64,000 nt of DNA from Rhodobacter viridis (GTDB lineage: Bacteria; Pseudomonadota; Alphaproteobacteria; Rhodobacterales; Rhodobacteraceae): assembly GCF_003217355.1 (NCBI RefSeq), contig NZ_QJTK01000002.1, positions 1-64,000 on the forward strand, given 5' to 3'. Below the pieces are notes generated by a model. The model was not told the DNA's origin, did not search any database, and saw only the letters and a list, made by a program, of their open reading frames with translations. This document shows, piece after piece, positions 28,230 through 37,943 of this stretch (position 1 is the first letter of the stretch; every line of letters starts with the position of its first letter). A program made the translations under genes and the position numbers.

Positions 28230-28574
28230 ATGCTGCCGATCAGCCCGTCGAAAATCGCCCATGTGATCATCAACGCCCGGAAATTCGACGCCGAGGTGCC
28301 GGGGTCCGGTCAAGCGCGCGAATTGCGCGCCTTCATCGCCGCGCTGAACGAAGATGAGCAGGCCGCCCTGACCGCGTTGATGTGGATCGGCCGCGAGACC
28401 TTTGAACCCGAGGAATTCGACGAGGCTTTCGAGACCGCCAAGGTCGAGGCGACGGCACCGACCGAGGACTATCTTCTCGGCATCCCGATGCTGGCCGATT
28501 ACCTTGAAGACGGGCTGAATGCGATGGGCATCAGCCTCGAAGAGGCCGAGGACGAGATCCACCCGACGGTATAG
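28230..28574 (+). CDS. DUF3775 domain protein
   Basis: A 114-aa acidic, soluble protein matching the DUF3775 family (MLPISPSKIAHVIINARKFDAE, LTALMWIGRETFEPEEF). It has a strong ribosome site (AGGAGG, 7 nt before ATG). No catalytic motif is visible and the function is unknown. It converges on cenR; a long imperfect hairpin lies between them. Confidence 0.85.
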   Translation: MLPISPSKIAHVIINARKFDAEVPGSGQARELRAFIAALNEDEQAALTALMWIGRETFEPEEFDEAFETAKVEATAPTEDYLLGIPMLADYLEDGLNAMGISLEEAEDEIHPTV

Positions 28575-28611
28575 GGAGGCGCTGCCCCCCGTCCGCAAGT
28601 GGCCCGCCCCC

Positions 28612-28660
28612 GGCGTGTTTTGCCAAGAAAACGCCCGGCCTTTCCTTGGCAAAATACGCC
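28612..28660. repeat. GCGTATTT-type long hairpin between converging genes (imperfect copy)
   Basis: Two arms of about 20 bases (28612-28631 and 28641-28660) pair with one G-T and one mismatched position. The arms read GGCGTGTTTTGCCAAGAAAA and TTTCCTTGGCAAAATACGCC. The hairpin sits between the stops of the DUF3775 gene and cenR. Both arms end in short A or T runs, so it could serve as a terminator in either direction. It resembles the perfect hairpin at 50486-50546 in position and in the GCGTATTT..CCAAG wording. Confidence 0.65.
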
Positions 28661-28701
28661 ACGGGGGTGCGGGGGTGTGAAACCCCCGCTCCTGCCCTGC
28701 G

Positions 28702-29388
28702 TCAGGCCACCAGCCGGTAGCCACCCGACTCGGTGATCAGCAGCCGCGCATTCGACGGATCGGGCTCGATCTTCTGACGCAGCCGGTAGATGTGGGTTTC
28801 GAGCGTATGCGTGGTCACGCCCGCGTTGTAGCCCCAGACCTCGTGCAAGAGCACATCGCGCGCCACCACCCCATCCTGCGCCCGATAAAGGAACTTCAGG
28901 ATGTTGGTTTCCTTTTCCGTCAGCCGGATCTTGCGGTCCTTCGCGTCGATCAGCATCTTCATCGCCGGCTTGAACGTATACGGCCCAAGCTGGAACACCG
29001 CGTCTTCCGACTGCTCATGCGTGCGCAGCTGGGCGCGAATGCGGGCCAGCAACACCGGGAACTTGAACGGTTTGGTGATGTAGTCATTCGCGCCGCTATC
29101 AAGCCCAAGGATCGTGTCGGCGTCGGTATCATGGCCGGTCAGCATCATGATCGGGCATTTCACCCCCTGCTTGCGCAGCTTCTTGCACAGCTCGCGGCCA
29201 TCAGTGTCGGGCAGGCCCACGTCGAGCATGACCAGATCATAGAGCGCGCCCTTGGCCTTCTCGACCCCTTCGGCGCCCGAGCCCGCCTCGAACACGTCGA
29301 ATTCCTCGGTCGCGATCAGCTGCTCGGCCAGCGCCTCGCGCAGGTCGCTGTCGTCATCCACCAGAAGAATTTTCTTCAGCCCGGCCAT
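28702..29388 (-). CDS. cenR: OmpR-type response regulator, CenR family
   Basis: A 228-aa regulator with a receiver domain (acidic DDD near residue 11, phospho-acceptor Asp in [11 protein letters not shown], Thr in MMLTGHD, Lys in TKPFKF) and a C-terminal winged helix ([26 protein letters not shown]). The sequence closely resembles the CenR regulators of Caulobacter and Rhodobacter, which control envelope and division genes and are essential where tested. That subtype assignment is from recall of the family. Its partner kinase is not in the window. It is divergent from ribA across 144 bp. Confidence 0.85.
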   Translation of the reverse strand: MAGLKKILLVDDDSDLREALAEQLIATEEFDVFEAGSGAEGVEKAKGALYDLVMLDVGLPDTDGRELCKKLRKQGVKCPIMMLTGHDTDADTILGLDSGANDYITKPFKFPVLLARIRAQLRTHEQSEDAVFQLGPYTFKPAMKMLIDAKDRKIRLTEKETNILKFLYRAQDGVVARDVLLHEVWGYNAGVTTHTLETHIYRLRQKIEPDPSNARLLITESGGYRLVA

Positions 29389-29532
29389 CTTTGCCTCCCG
29401 GTCTCGCTGCGGTTTCCGTCAAGCTGGACCCTGATCACGACCGCGGCAAGGGAGGTGAAATCTTTCTCACGCAAGGGTGACGCAGGGGCGGGAAGTGTTT
29501 CAATCTGTTTCAGTCACCGCTATCTTCCGGCC

Positions 29533-30612
29533 ATGGAAACGCCCTCCCTTCTCGGCCCGAGCGCCCTTGAACTTGTGAACCGCGCCCGCGCCGACCTGCG
29601 GCTCGGTCTTCCTGTCGTGCTGTCGGGGCAGATGCTGGCCGTCGCTGTCGAGACGCTCTCGCCCGAGCGACTGCGCGCCCTGCGCGGCCTAGGGCCGCTG
29701 ACTTTGGCGCTGACCTCGTGGCGGGCCGAGACGCTGAAGGCCCGGGTCTATGACGGGGATCTGGCCCGGATCGCCGTCCCCGAAGACGCCGATCTCGCCT
29801 GGCTGCGAGCGCTGGCCGATCCGGCCGATGATCTGCGGGTGCCGATGAAGGGGCCGCTGACCAGCCAACGCGGCGGCGAGGCCAGGCTGGCGCGGGCCGC
29901 GATCGGCCTGTGCAAGACGGCGCAACTTCTGCCCGCCGCGCTGCTCGCGCCCCTGCCCACGCCCGCGCCGGAGGGGCTGACGGGCCTTGACGCCGCGCAG
30001 GTGTTGCAACTGCTGTCCTCCGAGGCCGCCTTTGCCCCCGTCGCCGCGGCGCGGGTGCCGATGCGGGCGGCGGAAAAGGGGCGGCTGCATATCTTCCGCC
30101 CCGACGATGGCGGCCCCGAACATTACGCCATCGAGATCGGCTCCCCCGACCGGATGCAGCCCGTGCTGGCGCGGCTGCATTCGGCCTGTTTCACCGGCGA
30201 TGTGATGGGGTCGCTGAAATGCGACTGCGGCCCGCAACTCGATGCCGCCCTGCAGCAGATGGGCGCCGAGGGAGCGGGCGTGCTGCTCTACCTCAATCAG
30301 GAGGGCCGCGGCATCGGTCTGGCGAACAAGATGCGCGCCTATTCCTTGCAGGATCAGGGGTTTGACACCGTCGAGGCGAACCATCGGCTGGGGTTTGAGG
30401 ATGACGAGCGCGATTTCCGCATCGGTGCGGCGCTGTTGAAAAAACTCGGCTTCAAATCGGTGCGGCTTCTGACCAACAACCCGGCCAAGGTGCGGATGCT
30501 CGAAACCCACGGCATTGAGGTGACCGAGCGCGTGCCGCTCAAGGTCGGCCAAAGCGCCCATAACGCCGCCTATCTGGCCACCAAGGCCGCGAAATCGGGG
30601 CATCTCTTGTGA
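29533..30612 (+). CDS. ribA: GTP cyclohydrolase II
   Basis: A 359-aa protein whose C-terminal 200 residues form GTP cyclohydrolase II. The zinc cysteines are in [18 protein letters not shown], followed by [19 protein letters not shown] and [13 protein letters not shown]. It opens GTP at the start of riboflavin synthesis. The first 150 residues are an alphaproteobacterial extension resembling a degenerate RibB-like or unrelated domain; no RibB catalytic motif is visible. The stop overlaps the GTG start of the next gene. Confidence 0.92.
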   Translation: METPSLLGPSALELVNRARADLRLGLPVVLSGQMLAVAVETLSPERLRALRGLGPLTLALTSWRAETLKARVYDGDLARIAVPEDADLAWLRALADPADDLRVPMKGPLTSQRGGEARLARAAIGLCKTAQLLPAALLAPLPTPAPEGLTGLDAAQVLQLLSSEAAFAPVAAARVPMRAAEKGRLHIFRPDDGGPEHYAIEIGSPDRMQPVLARLHSACFTGDVMGSLKCDCGPQLDAALQQMGAEGAGVLLYLNQEGRGIGLANKMRAYSLQDQGFDTVEANHRLGFEDDERDFRIGAALLKKLGFKSVRLLTNNPAKVRMLETHGIEVTERVPLKVGQSAHNAAYLATKAAKSGHLL

Positions 30613-31163
30613 TCCGCCTGACCGCCACCGGACTTCTGTTCAACGGCCGTCGCCACCCGGTGCAGATCGGCCGCGGCGGTCTTTCCACCGCCAAGCGCGA
30701 GGGCGACGGCGCCACCCCCGTTGGCCGGTTGCGCATCGTCGGGCTGCTTTACCGCGCCGACCGGCTGCCCCGCCCGGCACCTTGGGCAAGGCCGATCGGA
30801 CCGCAGGACCTGTGGTGCGACGCCGCCGATCACCCCGCCTACAACCAGCCGGTCACGGCGCCATTCAAGGCCAGCCATGAACGACTGGCCCGCCGCGATC
30901 CGCTTTACGACATCGTTCTGGTGACGGACTGGAATTACCCGAAGGCGACGCCCGGCAAGGGCTCGGCGATCTTCGTGCACCAGCACCGCCGCCTTGGCTA
31001 CCCGACCGCGGGCTGCCTTGCGCTGCGCCGTGCCGATCTGATCAAGCTCGCCCGCAGCCTGAAACCCGGCACCGAGATCGAAATCCCGAACCTCGCCTGT
31101 TTTCATCTTGCGAAAAATATCCCGGGGTCCGGGGCAGCGCCCCGGTCCGCCGACAAGGCTTAA
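30609..31163 (+). CDS. L,D-transpeptidase (YkuD) family protein
   Basis: A 184-aa protein with the YkuD catalytic stretch: a His in IFVHQHR and the nucleophile Cys in [10 protein letters not shown] (about residue 138). Such enzymes make 3-3 cross-links in peptidoglycan or attach proteins to it. There is no clear signal peptide, and short family members of this kind are known in alphaproteobacteria. It starts with GTG inside the ribA stop. The last ~20 codons come from an intergenic repeat sequence (see 31102-31145), so the native C-terminus may have been near IEIPNL. The stop shares TTAA with the stop of the converging YggS gene. Confidence 0.82.
   Translation: MIRLTATGLLFNGRRHPVQIGRGGLSTAKREGDGATPVGRLRIVGLLYRADRLPRPAPWARPIGPQDLWCDAADHPAYNQPVTAPFKASHERLARRDPLYDIVLVTDWNYPKATPGKGSAIFVHQHRRLGYPTAGCLALRRADLIKLARSLKPGTEIEIPNLACFHLAKNIPGSGAAPRSADKA
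31102..31145 (+). repeat. TTCATCTTGC-plus-hairpin repeat, copy A (inside the 3' end of a gene)
   Basis: The decamer TTCATCTTGC (31102-31111) is followed by AAATATCCCGGGG and a 7-bp hairpin, CCGGGGC-AGC-GCCCCGG (31129-31145). The same order recurs at 57561-57621 downstream of accD. Here the element is translated as the tail of the L,D-transpeptidase. Confidence 0.75.
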
Positions 31164-31822
31164 GCCTTCGCGCCGTAATCGCGCGCGCCAAAGATCGCCG
31201 AACCGACCCGCACATGCGTCGCCCCGGCGGCAATCGCCGCTTCGAAATCCGAACTCATCCCCATCGACAGCCCGGCCAGACCGTTCCGCGCCGCCATCTC
31301 GGCCAGCAGCGCGAAATGCGGAGCCGGGTCTTCCTGCTCGGGCGGGATGCACATCAGCCCGACCACCGGCAGATCCAGCCGCCGCGTCTCGGCCACGAAG
31401 GCATCCAGCGCCTCGGGCAGAACCCCCGCCTTTTGCGGCTCGGCGCCGGTATTGACCTGCACGAACAGATTCGGGCTTGCCCCGCGCGCCTGCGCCAGAG
31501 ACGCAAGCTTGGTGGCCAATGACGGCCGGTCGAGCGTGTGGATCGCCTCGAACAGCTCCACCGCCTGCTTGGCCTTGTTCGTCTGCAACGGCCCGATCAT
31601 GTGCACGGCCACGCCCGGGAATTGCACCCGCCATGCGGGCCATTTGCCCGCCGCCTCCTGCACGTAATTCTCGCCAAAGAGCCGCTGCCCCTCGGCCAGA
31701 ATCGCCGCGACCCGTTCGGGCGGCTGCACCTTCGACACGGCGATGAGCGAGACCGACCCCTCGGCCCGCCCGGCTGCCCGCACCGCGGCGGCAATCCGGG
31801 CCTGAATATCCTGCAATCCCAT
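31160..31822 (-). CDS. YggS/PLPBP family pyridoxal-phosphate-binding protein
   Basis: A 220-aa protein with the family PLP lysine in LIAVSKVQP, GENYVQEAAGKW, HMIGPLQTNKAK and the phosphate loop GMSSDFEAAIAAGATHVRVGSAIFG. These proteins buffer and deliver PLP and have no known enzyme activity. An AGGAG site precedes the ATG at 31822. The stop overlaps the stop of the converging L,D-transpeptidase gene by 4 bp. Confidence 0.95.
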   Translation of the reverse strand: MGLQDIQARIAAAVRAAGRAEGSVSLIAVSKVQPPERVAAILAEGQRLFGENYVQEAAGKWPAWRVQFPGVAVHMIGPLQTNKAKQAVELFEAIHTLDRPSLATKLASLAQARGASPNLFVQVNTGAEPQKAGVLPEALDAFVAETRRLDLPVVGLMCIPPEQEDPAPHFALLAEMAARNGLAGLSMGMSSDFEAAIAAGATHVRVGSAIFGARDYGAKA

Positions 31823-31860
31823 GGCGATCTCCTTTGCGGCACAATCCAGCACAGGATGCC

Positions 31861-31894
31861 GAAAAAGAAAAGAGCGGGCCAAGGCCCGCTCTTT
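31861..31894 (-). terminator. Intrinsic terminator of the porin gene
   Basis: A perfect 12-bp inverted repeat, AAAGAGCGGGCC (31869-31880) and GGCCCGCTCTTT (31883-31894), is followed on the minus strand by TCTTTTTC. It lies 19 bp past the porin stop and 38 bp before the start of the YggS gene, so it separates the two transcripts. Confidence 0.9.
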
Positions 31895-31913
31895 CCCATC
31901 AGGTTCTGAAAGA

Positions 31914-32870
31914 TCAGAACTTGAATTTCACACCGACGTTGGCGGTCGGATCCGAACCGTTGATGTCGTCGTCTTGCACGCCAGCGGCGAGGATCGCGCC
32001 GCCGCCCAGATCGTAGTCGGCGCCCAGGCCGTACCAGGTCACGCTGTCGACGCCAGCGGCAACATAGTCAACGTTTTGCACGTAGCCTTTGACGGTGATC
32101 GCGTTGAAGGTCGAGGCAACGCTCAGGCCGACAGCGTCGTCAACCGGGTTCGCATCGCCGCCGATGGCGTAGTAGGCTTTGACGTCGGTGTTGCCGAATT
32201 TGGCGATGCCGGCGAGTTCGGTTTGGCTCATGTCGAGAACCGAACCGGTGCGGTCCAGCTGCTCGTAGCCGAGGCCAACGGTGTAGTTGCCGAAGGTGTA
32301 GGCAGCGGCGACCGAGTAAGCTTGGGTGTCAGCTTCGAAGGTGCCTTGCAGCGCCGAGCCGTAGCCGTTGCCGTCGGTCATCGCAGCGGCGACCGAGAAC
32401 GAGCCGGCGCTGTAGGTGTACATCAGGCCCGAGGTGGTCTCGTTGTCGAGGGTCAGGTACGGGATGTCGTTGGTGCCGCCGTTCGCGGTGCCCCAGTCGT
32501 CGCCCATGTAGCCGACGTCAGCCAGGTCGCCGAACAGCTCTTCCGGAGCCGAAGCAACGTCGCCCATGGTCAGCTTGCCGAAGGCGCCCGAGATGAACAC
32601 GGTGCCACGGTTGCCAGCGCGCGGATCTTCGAGGCCATCAGCGCCAGCGGCGTCGCCACGGATGTCCGAGGTTTTGAACGAAGCGCCGAATTCCAGACCC
32701 GAGTCGGTGGTGCCCGAGAGGGTGAAGGCGACGCGAGCGCGGCTCGAGAAGTTCCAGTCGGCGCCGTCATAGACCACGCCCATGCGGCCGTCGCCCGACA
32801 GTTTCACTTCGGCCGAAGCCATGCCAGCGGTCATGACGAGCGCGGTCGTCGCGATGAGAAGCTTTTTCAT
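31914..32870 (-). CDS. Outer-membrane porin, Rhodobacter type
   Basis: A 318-aa protein with a 20-aa signal peptide (MKKLLIATTALVMTAGMASA) and a mature start EVKLSGDGRMGVVYDGADW. That start is close to the crystallised R. capsulatus porin, as are FGASFK, GAFGKLTMGD, NDIPYLT, AAAYTFGNYTVGLGYE and the C-terminal VGVKFKF with terminal Phe. It is a 16-stranded trimeric general porin by homology. From memory of that structure this is a homologue and not the identical protein. A strong terminator follows. It is divergent from the DUF3576 gene across 278 bp, where I could not place a promoter with confidence. Confidence 0.95.
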   Translation of the reverse strand: MKKLLIATTALVMTAGMASAEVKLSGDGRMGVVYDGADWNFSSRARVAFTLSGTTDSGLEFGASFKTSDIRGDAAGADGLEDPRAGNRGTVFISGAFGKLTMGDVASAPEELFGDLADVGYMGDDWGTANGGTNDIPYLTLDNETTSGLMYTYSAGSFSVAAAMTDGNGYGSALQGTFEADTQAYSVAAAYTFGNYTVGLGYEQLDRTGSVLDMSQTELAGIAKFGNTDVKAYYAIGGDANPVDDAVGLSVASTFNAITVKGYVQNVDYVAAGVDSVTWYGLGADYDLGGGAILAAGVQDDDINGSDPTANVGVKFKF

Positions 32871-33148
32871 TTGTTCCCTCATTTGCTAAGGTCAGCCCCA
32901 ACTCAGGGGAATCCGAGGTGGGTATGCAGGCTTTTTCTCTCGCCACGCCCCTCTTTGCAACGAAAACAGGGCCGAAGCGGCCAAAGCGAAACCGCGTGGT
33001 GCAGCTTTGCCACAGTGCCCCGCTGGGACCAGACGACTTCAGGCCGCCGCGCAGCCCGACTGACGGGGGAAAAATCTTGTCGCCCTTCGGGCCTTCGGCT
33101 AGAGACAGGAAAAGCCAATGGGTTCAGCCTGCGGGGGCAGTCGATCGT

Positions 33149-33658
33149 ATGAAGAAAGCAACCTTTCTGCGCAGCGCGGCGGTGCTGGGATTTGCGCTTG
33201 GCCTTGCAGGCTGCGGCGGCACCTCCAGTGGCAAGCTGTTTCACTGGGGCGGATCCGCGGCGGCCCCGCAAAAGCAGGAAACCGCTTTCGACAAGTTCAA
33301 TGCAAAGCCGAAGCAATCTTCCTTGTTCGACCTGTTTTCGAACAACGAGGACCCGAACGTTTCGCTCGCGGTGAACAAGTATCTCTGGAGCGCCTCGCTG
33401 GAAGTGCTCGACTTCCTGCCGATTCAATCGGTCGATCCGTTCTCTGGCCTGATCGTGACGGGCTACGGCACGCCGCCCGGTGGCGGCAAGGCCTACAAGG
33501 CGACGATCCACATCACCGATCCGGCGCTGGATGCGCGGTCGCTGAAAGTGTCGCTCGAAAGCCGCGGCGGCGTGGTGTCCCCGGAAACCACGCGTGCGGT
33601 CGAGGATGCAATCCTGACCCGGGCCCGGCAGCTGCGGATTCGCGACTCGGGCCTCTGA
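33149..33658 (+). CDS. DUF3576 lipoprotein
   Basis: A 169-aa lipoprotein with lipobox LAGC at about residue 23. The DUF3576 body includes NKYLWSASLEVLDFLPIQSVDPFSGLIVT and ALDARSLKVSLESRGG. The function is unknown; it is probably outer-membrane anchored facing the periplasm. The ATG at 33149 is chosen because the longer frame upstream has no ribosome site and would bury the signal peptide. It precedes leuS, as in many alphaproteobacteria, but a strong terminator separates them. Confidence 0.88.
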   Translation: MKKATFLRSAAVLGFALGLAGCGGTSSGKLFHWGGSAAAPQKQETAFDKFNAKPKQSSLFDLFSNNEDPNVSLAVNKYLWSASLEVLDFLPIQSVDPFSGLIVTGYGTPPGGGKAYKATIHITDPALDARSLKVSLESRGGVVSPETTRAVEDAILTRARQLRIRDSGL

Positions 33659-33679
33659 GCCGTCACAAGCCTGCGATTT

Positions 33680-33715
33680 CCCCGCCCGGGCCGTCCCGCG
33701 GCGGGGTTATTTTGT
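33680..33715 (+). terminator. Intrinsic terminator of the DUF3576 gene
   Basis: A stem of CCCCGCC (33680-33686) with GGCGGGG (33700-33706), extended by an inner CGGG/CCCG pair around a CCGT loop, is followed by TTATTTTGT. It begins 21 bp after the DUF3576 stop. Confidence 0.85.
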
Positions 33716-33794
33716 CACTTGTCTTTCCTGATCACTGGACCTTCCGGCCCCGCGCGGTGTAGCAAACCGCGACCGATGACGAACGAGGGGCCAG

Positions 33795-36437
33795 ATGTCG
33801 CGTTACGAGCCGAGCCAGAGCGAAAAGAATTGGCAAGCCGCCTGGGAGGCGGAGGGCGTCTTCACCGCGCGGCGCGATCCCGCAAAGCCGAAATATTACG
33901 TGCTCGAGATGTTCCCCTATCCGTCGGGACGCATCCACATGGGCCATGTGCGCAACTACACCATGGGCGACGTGGTGGCGCGGTATAAAATGTCCTGCGG
34001 ATTCAGCGTCTTGCATCCGATGGGCTGGGACGCTTTCGGGATGCCCGCGGAAAACGCCGCGATGGAGCGGGGCGGCCATCCGAAGGATTGGACCTATTCG
34101 AACATCGCCGACATGCGCGCGCAGATGAAGCCGCTTGGTCTCTCGATCGACTGGAGCCGCGAGTTTGCCACCTGCGACCCGGAATATTACGGCCAGCAGC
34201 AGGCGATGTTCCTTGATATGCTCGACGCCGGTCTCGTCTATCGCAAGAATGCGGTGGTGAACTGGGACCCGGTCGACATGACGGTTCTGGCGAACGAACA
34301 GGTCGAGGACGGGCGCGGCTGGCGCTCGGGCGCCTTGGTCGAGCGCAAGGAACTGACGCAGTGGTTCTTCAAGATCTCGGATTACGCGGGCGAGTTGCTC
34401 GCGGCGCTCGATGGTCTGAAGGACTGGCCGGAAAAGGTGCGGCTGATGCAGGCGAACTGGATCGGCCAGTCGCGCGGGCTGCAATTCAGCTTCGACACCG
34501 TCGATGCGCCCGAGGGATTCGGCCAGATCGAGGTCTACACGACCCGGCCTGACACGCTGATGGGGGCCAGCTTCGTCGGCATCTCGCCCGACCATCCGCT
34601 GGCGAAAGTGCTGGAAGCGGCGAACCCGGAAATGGCCGAGTTCATCGCCCAATGCCGCAAGGGCGGCACCACCGAGGAAGCGATCGAAACCGCCGAGAAG
34701 ATCGGTCTGGATACCGGGATTCGCGTCAAGCATCCGCTTGATCCGGCTTGGGAATTGCCGGTCTGGATCGCAAACTTCATCCTCATGGATTACGGCACCG
34801 GCGCGATCTTCGGCTGCCCGGCGCATGATGCGCGCGACTTCGAATTCGCCACGAAATACGCCCTGCCGATCAACCCGGTCTTCGTTGCGCAAGGCGCCGA
34901 AGAAGCGGCGTTGACGGAAGCTTTCGTGCCGATGAAATCGGAAACCGTCCACTACATCCGCGGCTTTGCCGGGGCGGAAGTGCAGACCGGCGAAGAGGGC
35001 GTGGCCACCGCCATCGCCGTGGCAGAATCGCAAGGCTGGGGCACCGGCGTCACGAAATACCGCCTGCGCGACTGGGGGCTTTCCCGTCAGCGCTACTGGG
35101 GCTGCCCGATTCCCGTCGTGCATTGCGCCGCCTGCGGTGTCGTGCCCGAGAAGAAGGAAAACCTGCCGATCCGGCTGCCCGATGATGTCACCTTCGACAA
35201 GCCGGGCAACCCGCTCGACCGGCACCCGACCTGGCGCGATTGCAGCTGCCCGAAATGTGGTGCCCCCGCCCGGCGCGAAACCGACACGATGGACACCTTC
35301 GTCGATTCGTCCTGGTATTACGCGCGCTTCACTGCGCCCCATGCCACCACGCCGACCGTGGCCGAGGATGCCGACTACTGGATGAACGTCGATCAATATA
35401 TCGGCGGCATCGAGCATGCGATTCTGCACCTGCTCTATTCGCGCTTCTTCGCCCGTGCGATGGCGAAGACCGGGCACCTGCCCGCGAAAGCGATCGAGCC
35501 CTTCGACGCGCTTTTCACCCAAGGCATGGTGACGCACGAGATCTACCTGACCCGCGACGCCAATGGCCGTCCGGTCTATCACCTCCCAGAAGAGGTTCAT
35601 GTCTTCAACGCTGGGCCACTTCGCCTTGCGCTAGAACGCGCGAAATTCCCAAACCTTAACTTGGAAGAACTGACCGAGGGAGAGCTGTTTATCAAATACC
35701 AGTCTCAACCTGAAAACCGGCGAGTAAGCGTCATCCCCTCGGCCAAGATGTCGAAGTCGAAGAAGAACGTCGTCGATCCGATGAACATCATCGCGCAATT
35801 CGGCGCCGATACCGCGCGCTGGTTCGTGATGTCGGACAGCCCGCCCGAGCGTGACGTGGAATGGACCGCTTCGGGGGCCGAGGCCGCCTGCAAGCACCTG
35901 ACCCGGGTCTGGAACCTGTGCGACCGTATCGCCTCCCTGCCCGCCGACCTGCCGCCCCGCGAAGACGAGGCGCTGCTGCGCGCGATGCACCGGGCGATTG
36001 CCGATGTGACCTTCTCGATCGAGAATTTCGCTTTCAACAAGGCGATTGCGAAGCTTTACGAATTCACCAACACGCTGGCGAAATCGGATGCGTCGAAACC
36101 GGTGCGGCAACAGGCGATGCGCACGCTTGCCCAGCTGATGGCGCCGATGACGCCGCACCTGGCCGAGGATGTCTGGGCGCAGCAGGGCGGCGAGGGGCTC
36201 GTTGTGCGCGCGCCCTGGCCGAAGGCCGATCCGGCGATGCTGATCGAGGATACCGTCACGCTGCCGATTCAGATCAATGGCAAGCGCCGCGGCGAAGTGG
36301 TCGTGCCGAAAGACATGCCCGCTTCCGAGGTTGAAAAGCTCGTGCTGGCGGACGAGACTGTGATCAAGGTTCTGGCCGGTGGCCAGCCGAAAAAGCTCAT
36401 CGTCGTCCCGGGGCGTATCGTCAATGTGGTCGTCTGA
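33795..36437 (+). CDS. leuS: Leucyl-tRNA synthetase
   Basis: The 880-aa class I synthetase has the HIGH-type motif PSGRIHMGH near residue 45. Its editing domain includes [12 protein letters not shown], and the zinc cysteines are CAAC and CSCPKC near residues 440-485. The KMSKS loop is at residues 651-655. The stretch just before KMSKS (codons about 597-647) uses codons such as CTA, GTA, CGA, GGA and TCT that are rare elsewhere in the gene and has lower G+C, but the frame is intact. The gene heads leuS-lptE-holA. Confidence 0.97.
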   Translation: MSRYEPSQSEKNWQAAWEAEGVFTARRDPAKPKYYVLEMFPYPSGRIHMGHVRNYTMGDVVARYKMSCGFSVLHPMGWDAFGMPAENAAMERGGHPKDWTYSNIADMRAQMKPLGLSIDWSREFATCDPEYYGQQQAMFLDMLDAGLVYRKNAVVNWDPVDMTVLANEQVEDGRGWRSGALVERKELTQWFFKISDYAGELLAALDGLKDWPEKVRLMQANWIGQSRGLQFSFDTVDAPEGFGQIEVYTTRPDTLMGASFVGISPDHPLAKVLEAANPEMAEFIAQCRKGGTTEEAIETAEKIGLDTGIRVKHPLDPAWELPVWIANFILMDYGTGAIFGCPAHDARDFEFATKYALPINPVFVAQGAEEAALTEAFVPMKSETVHYIRGFAGAEVQTGEEGVATAIAVAESQGWGTGVTKYRLRDWGLSRQRYWGCPIPVVHCAACGVVPEKKENLPIRLPDDVTFDKPGNPLDRHPTWRDCSCPKCGAPARRETDTMDTFVDSSWYYARFTAPHATTPTVAEDADYWMNVDQYIGGIEHAILHLLYSRFFARAMAKTGHLPAKAIEPFDALFTQGMVTHEIYLTRDANGRPVYHLPEEVHVFNAGPLRLALERAKFPNLNLEELTEGELFIKYQSQPENRRVSVIPSAKMSKSKKNVVDPMNIIAQFGADTARWFVMSDSPPERDVEWTASGAEAACKHLTRVWNLCDRIASLPADLPPREDEALLRAMHRAIADVTFSIENFAFNKAIAKLYEFTNTLAKSDASKPVRQQAMRTLAQLMAPMTPHLAEDVWAQQGGEGLVVRAPWPKADPAMLIEDTVTLPIQINGKRRGEVVVPKDMPASEVEKLVLADETVIKVLAGGQPKKLIVVPGRIVNVVV
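35583..35736 (+). other. Lower-G+C, atypical-codon patch within leuS before KMSKS
   Basis: By hand count this ~150-bp patch is about half G+C, against clearly higher values on both sides. It uses codons avoided in the rest of leuS. It encodes a segment beginning [16 protein letters not shown] and ending [10 protein letters not shown], in the place where LeuRS proteins carry their variable leucine-specific insert. It may be a recombined or foreign segment replacing the native insert; the reading frame continues cleanly into KMSKS. Confidence 0.65.
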
Positions 36438-36918
36438 CCGTCGGTCCTTTCTGCTTCTGATCAGCGCTGCGGCCCTCTCGGGCTGCGGCTTCACCCCGGC
36501 CTTCGGGCCGAAGGGCGGCGCGACCGGACTTCTGGGCCGCGTCGAAACCGACATGCCGCAAACACCCGACGATTTCGCGCTGGTGCGGCGGTTGTCGGAA
36601 CGGCTCGGCCCGGTCGAAAAGGCGCGGTATCGGCTGTCTTACACCGTCACGACCGACGTGCTCGGGCAGGCGATCACGCCCGAAGGGGCGACGACGCGCT
36701 ATTCGCTGACCGGGCAGGTCGATTACACGCTGCATGACAGTCGCTCGGATGCCGTGCTGCTGGCGGGCAAGGTGAGCAGCTTCACCTCGTGGTCGGCCTC
36801 TGGCTCGGTGGTCGCGACCTCCTCGGCCGAGGATGACGCCCATCGCCGCCTGATGCGGATGCTCGCCGATCAGATCGTCACCCGTCTGCTGGCGCAGGCG
36901 AGCACGCTGCCGAAATGA
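36424..36918 (+). CDS. lptE: LPS-assembly lipoprotein LptE family
   Basis: A 164-aa lipoprotein with a signal sequence of tat-like or long form ([19 protein letters not shown]) and lipobox LSGC at about residue 21. It is followed by the GFTPAFGP start typical of alphaproteobacterial LptE. LptE plugs the LptD barrel that inserts lipopolysaccharide into the outer membrane. The start overlaps the end of leuS by 14 bp and the stop overlaps holA (ATGA), so all three genes are coupled. Confidence 0.88.
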   Translation: MWSSDRRSFLLLISAAALSGCGFTPAFGPKGGATGLLGRVETDMPQTPDDFALVRRLSERLGPVEKARYRLSYTVTTDVLGQAITPEGATTRYSLTGQVDYTLHDSRSDAVLLAGKVSSFTSWSASGSVVATSSAEDDAHRRLMRMLADQIVTRLLAQASTLPK

Positions 36919-37943
36919 AGCTGACCGGCATCGCCGCGACGCGCTATTTCGGCAAACCCGATCCGGCGCGGCTCGGGCTTCTGATCTATGGCGCCGATGC
37001 GATGCGGGTCGCCCTGCGGCGGCAAGAGGTCATCGCGGCGCTGATCGGCCCCGAGGGCGAGGCCGAGATGCGGCTGACCCGGCTTTCGGGCGCCGATCTG
37101 CGCAAGGATGCCTCACAGGTGATCGACGGCATCAAGGAGATCGGGTTCTTTCCCGGTCCGCGCGTGGTCTTTGTCGAAGAAGCCACCGACACCACCGCCC
37201 CGGCCTTCGACGCCGCAGTGAAGGCTTGGACGCATGGCGATGCGCAGATCATCGTCACGGCAGGCGGGCTGACCGCGAAATCTGCGCTGCGCAAGATCTT
37301 CGAGAATCACCCGAACGCCTATGCGATCGGGATTTATGACGATCCGCCGAGCCGCGAAGAGATCGAGGAGATCCTGAAAAAGGCCGGGCTGCGGACCATC
37401 CCGAACGAGACGATGACCGATGTTTTGGCGTTGTCGAAGGCGCTTGATCCGGGCGATTTTCGCCAGACGATCGAAAAGATCGCGCTTTACAAACATGGGG
37501 ATAGCAGCCCCCTGACCCCGGCCGAGGTGGCGCTTTGCGCCCCCACGACAGTCGAAGCGGAGATCGACGAAGTGCTGGAACTGGTGGCTGACGGGCGGCC
37601 CTTGGATCTGGCGCGGATGATGCGCCGGATCGAAGGACAGGGCGTGCAGCCGGTGACGCTGGCGATCATGGCGACCCGGCATTTCCGCACCTTGCACATG
37701 GCGGCCTCGGACCCCGGCGGGGCCGGGGCGGGCATCGGCAAGCTGCGTCCGCCGGTCTTTGGCCCGCGCCGCGACGTGTTGCAGCGGCAGGCGAGCCGCT
37801 GGGGGATGATGCGACTCGAAGAGGCGCTGAAGGTGCTGATCGAGGCTGACCTCACGTTGCGTTCGGCCTCCAAGGCGCCGCAGATGGCGGTGATCGAACG
37901 GGCCTTGATGCGGCTGGCTTCGATGGCGGCGAAGCTCGGATGA
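36915..37943 (+). CDS. holA: DNA polymerase III subunit delta
   Basis: A 342-aa clamp-loader subunit with the delta-family pattern: LLIYGADAMRVALRRQEVI near the start, PGPRVVFVEEATD in the AAA-like domain, and a helical C-terminal collar domain (AIMATRHFRTLHMAASDPGG). It opens the beta clamp during loading. The lptE-holA order is widely conserved. Its stop overlaps the next start. Confidence 0.94.
   Translation: MKLTGIAATRYFGKPDPARLGLLIYGADAMRVALRRQEVIAALIGPEGEAEMRLTRLSGADLRKDASQVIDGIKEIGFFPGPRVVFVEEATDTTAPAFDAAVKAWTHGDAQIIVTAGGLTAKSALRKIFENHPNAYAIGIYDDPPSREEIEEILKKAGLRTIPNETMTDVLALSKALDPGDFRQTIEKIALYKHGDSSPLTPAEVALCAPTTVEAEIDEVLELVADGRPLDLARMMRRIEGQGVQPVTLAIMATRHFRTLHMAASDPGGAGAGIGKLRPPVFGPRRDVLQRQASRWGMMRLEEALKVLIEADLTLRSASKAPQMAVIERALMRLASMAAKLG

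Noticed and set aside
29453-29475. GTGA-AATCTTTC-TCAC symmetric sequence between cenR and ribA
   Set aside because: Only 4-bp arms; likely chance in a 144-bp gap.
32871-33148. Search for a promoter and an operator between the porin and DUF3576 genes
   Set aside because: No convincing -35/-10 pair or symmetric site was found; the stretch is left without a call.
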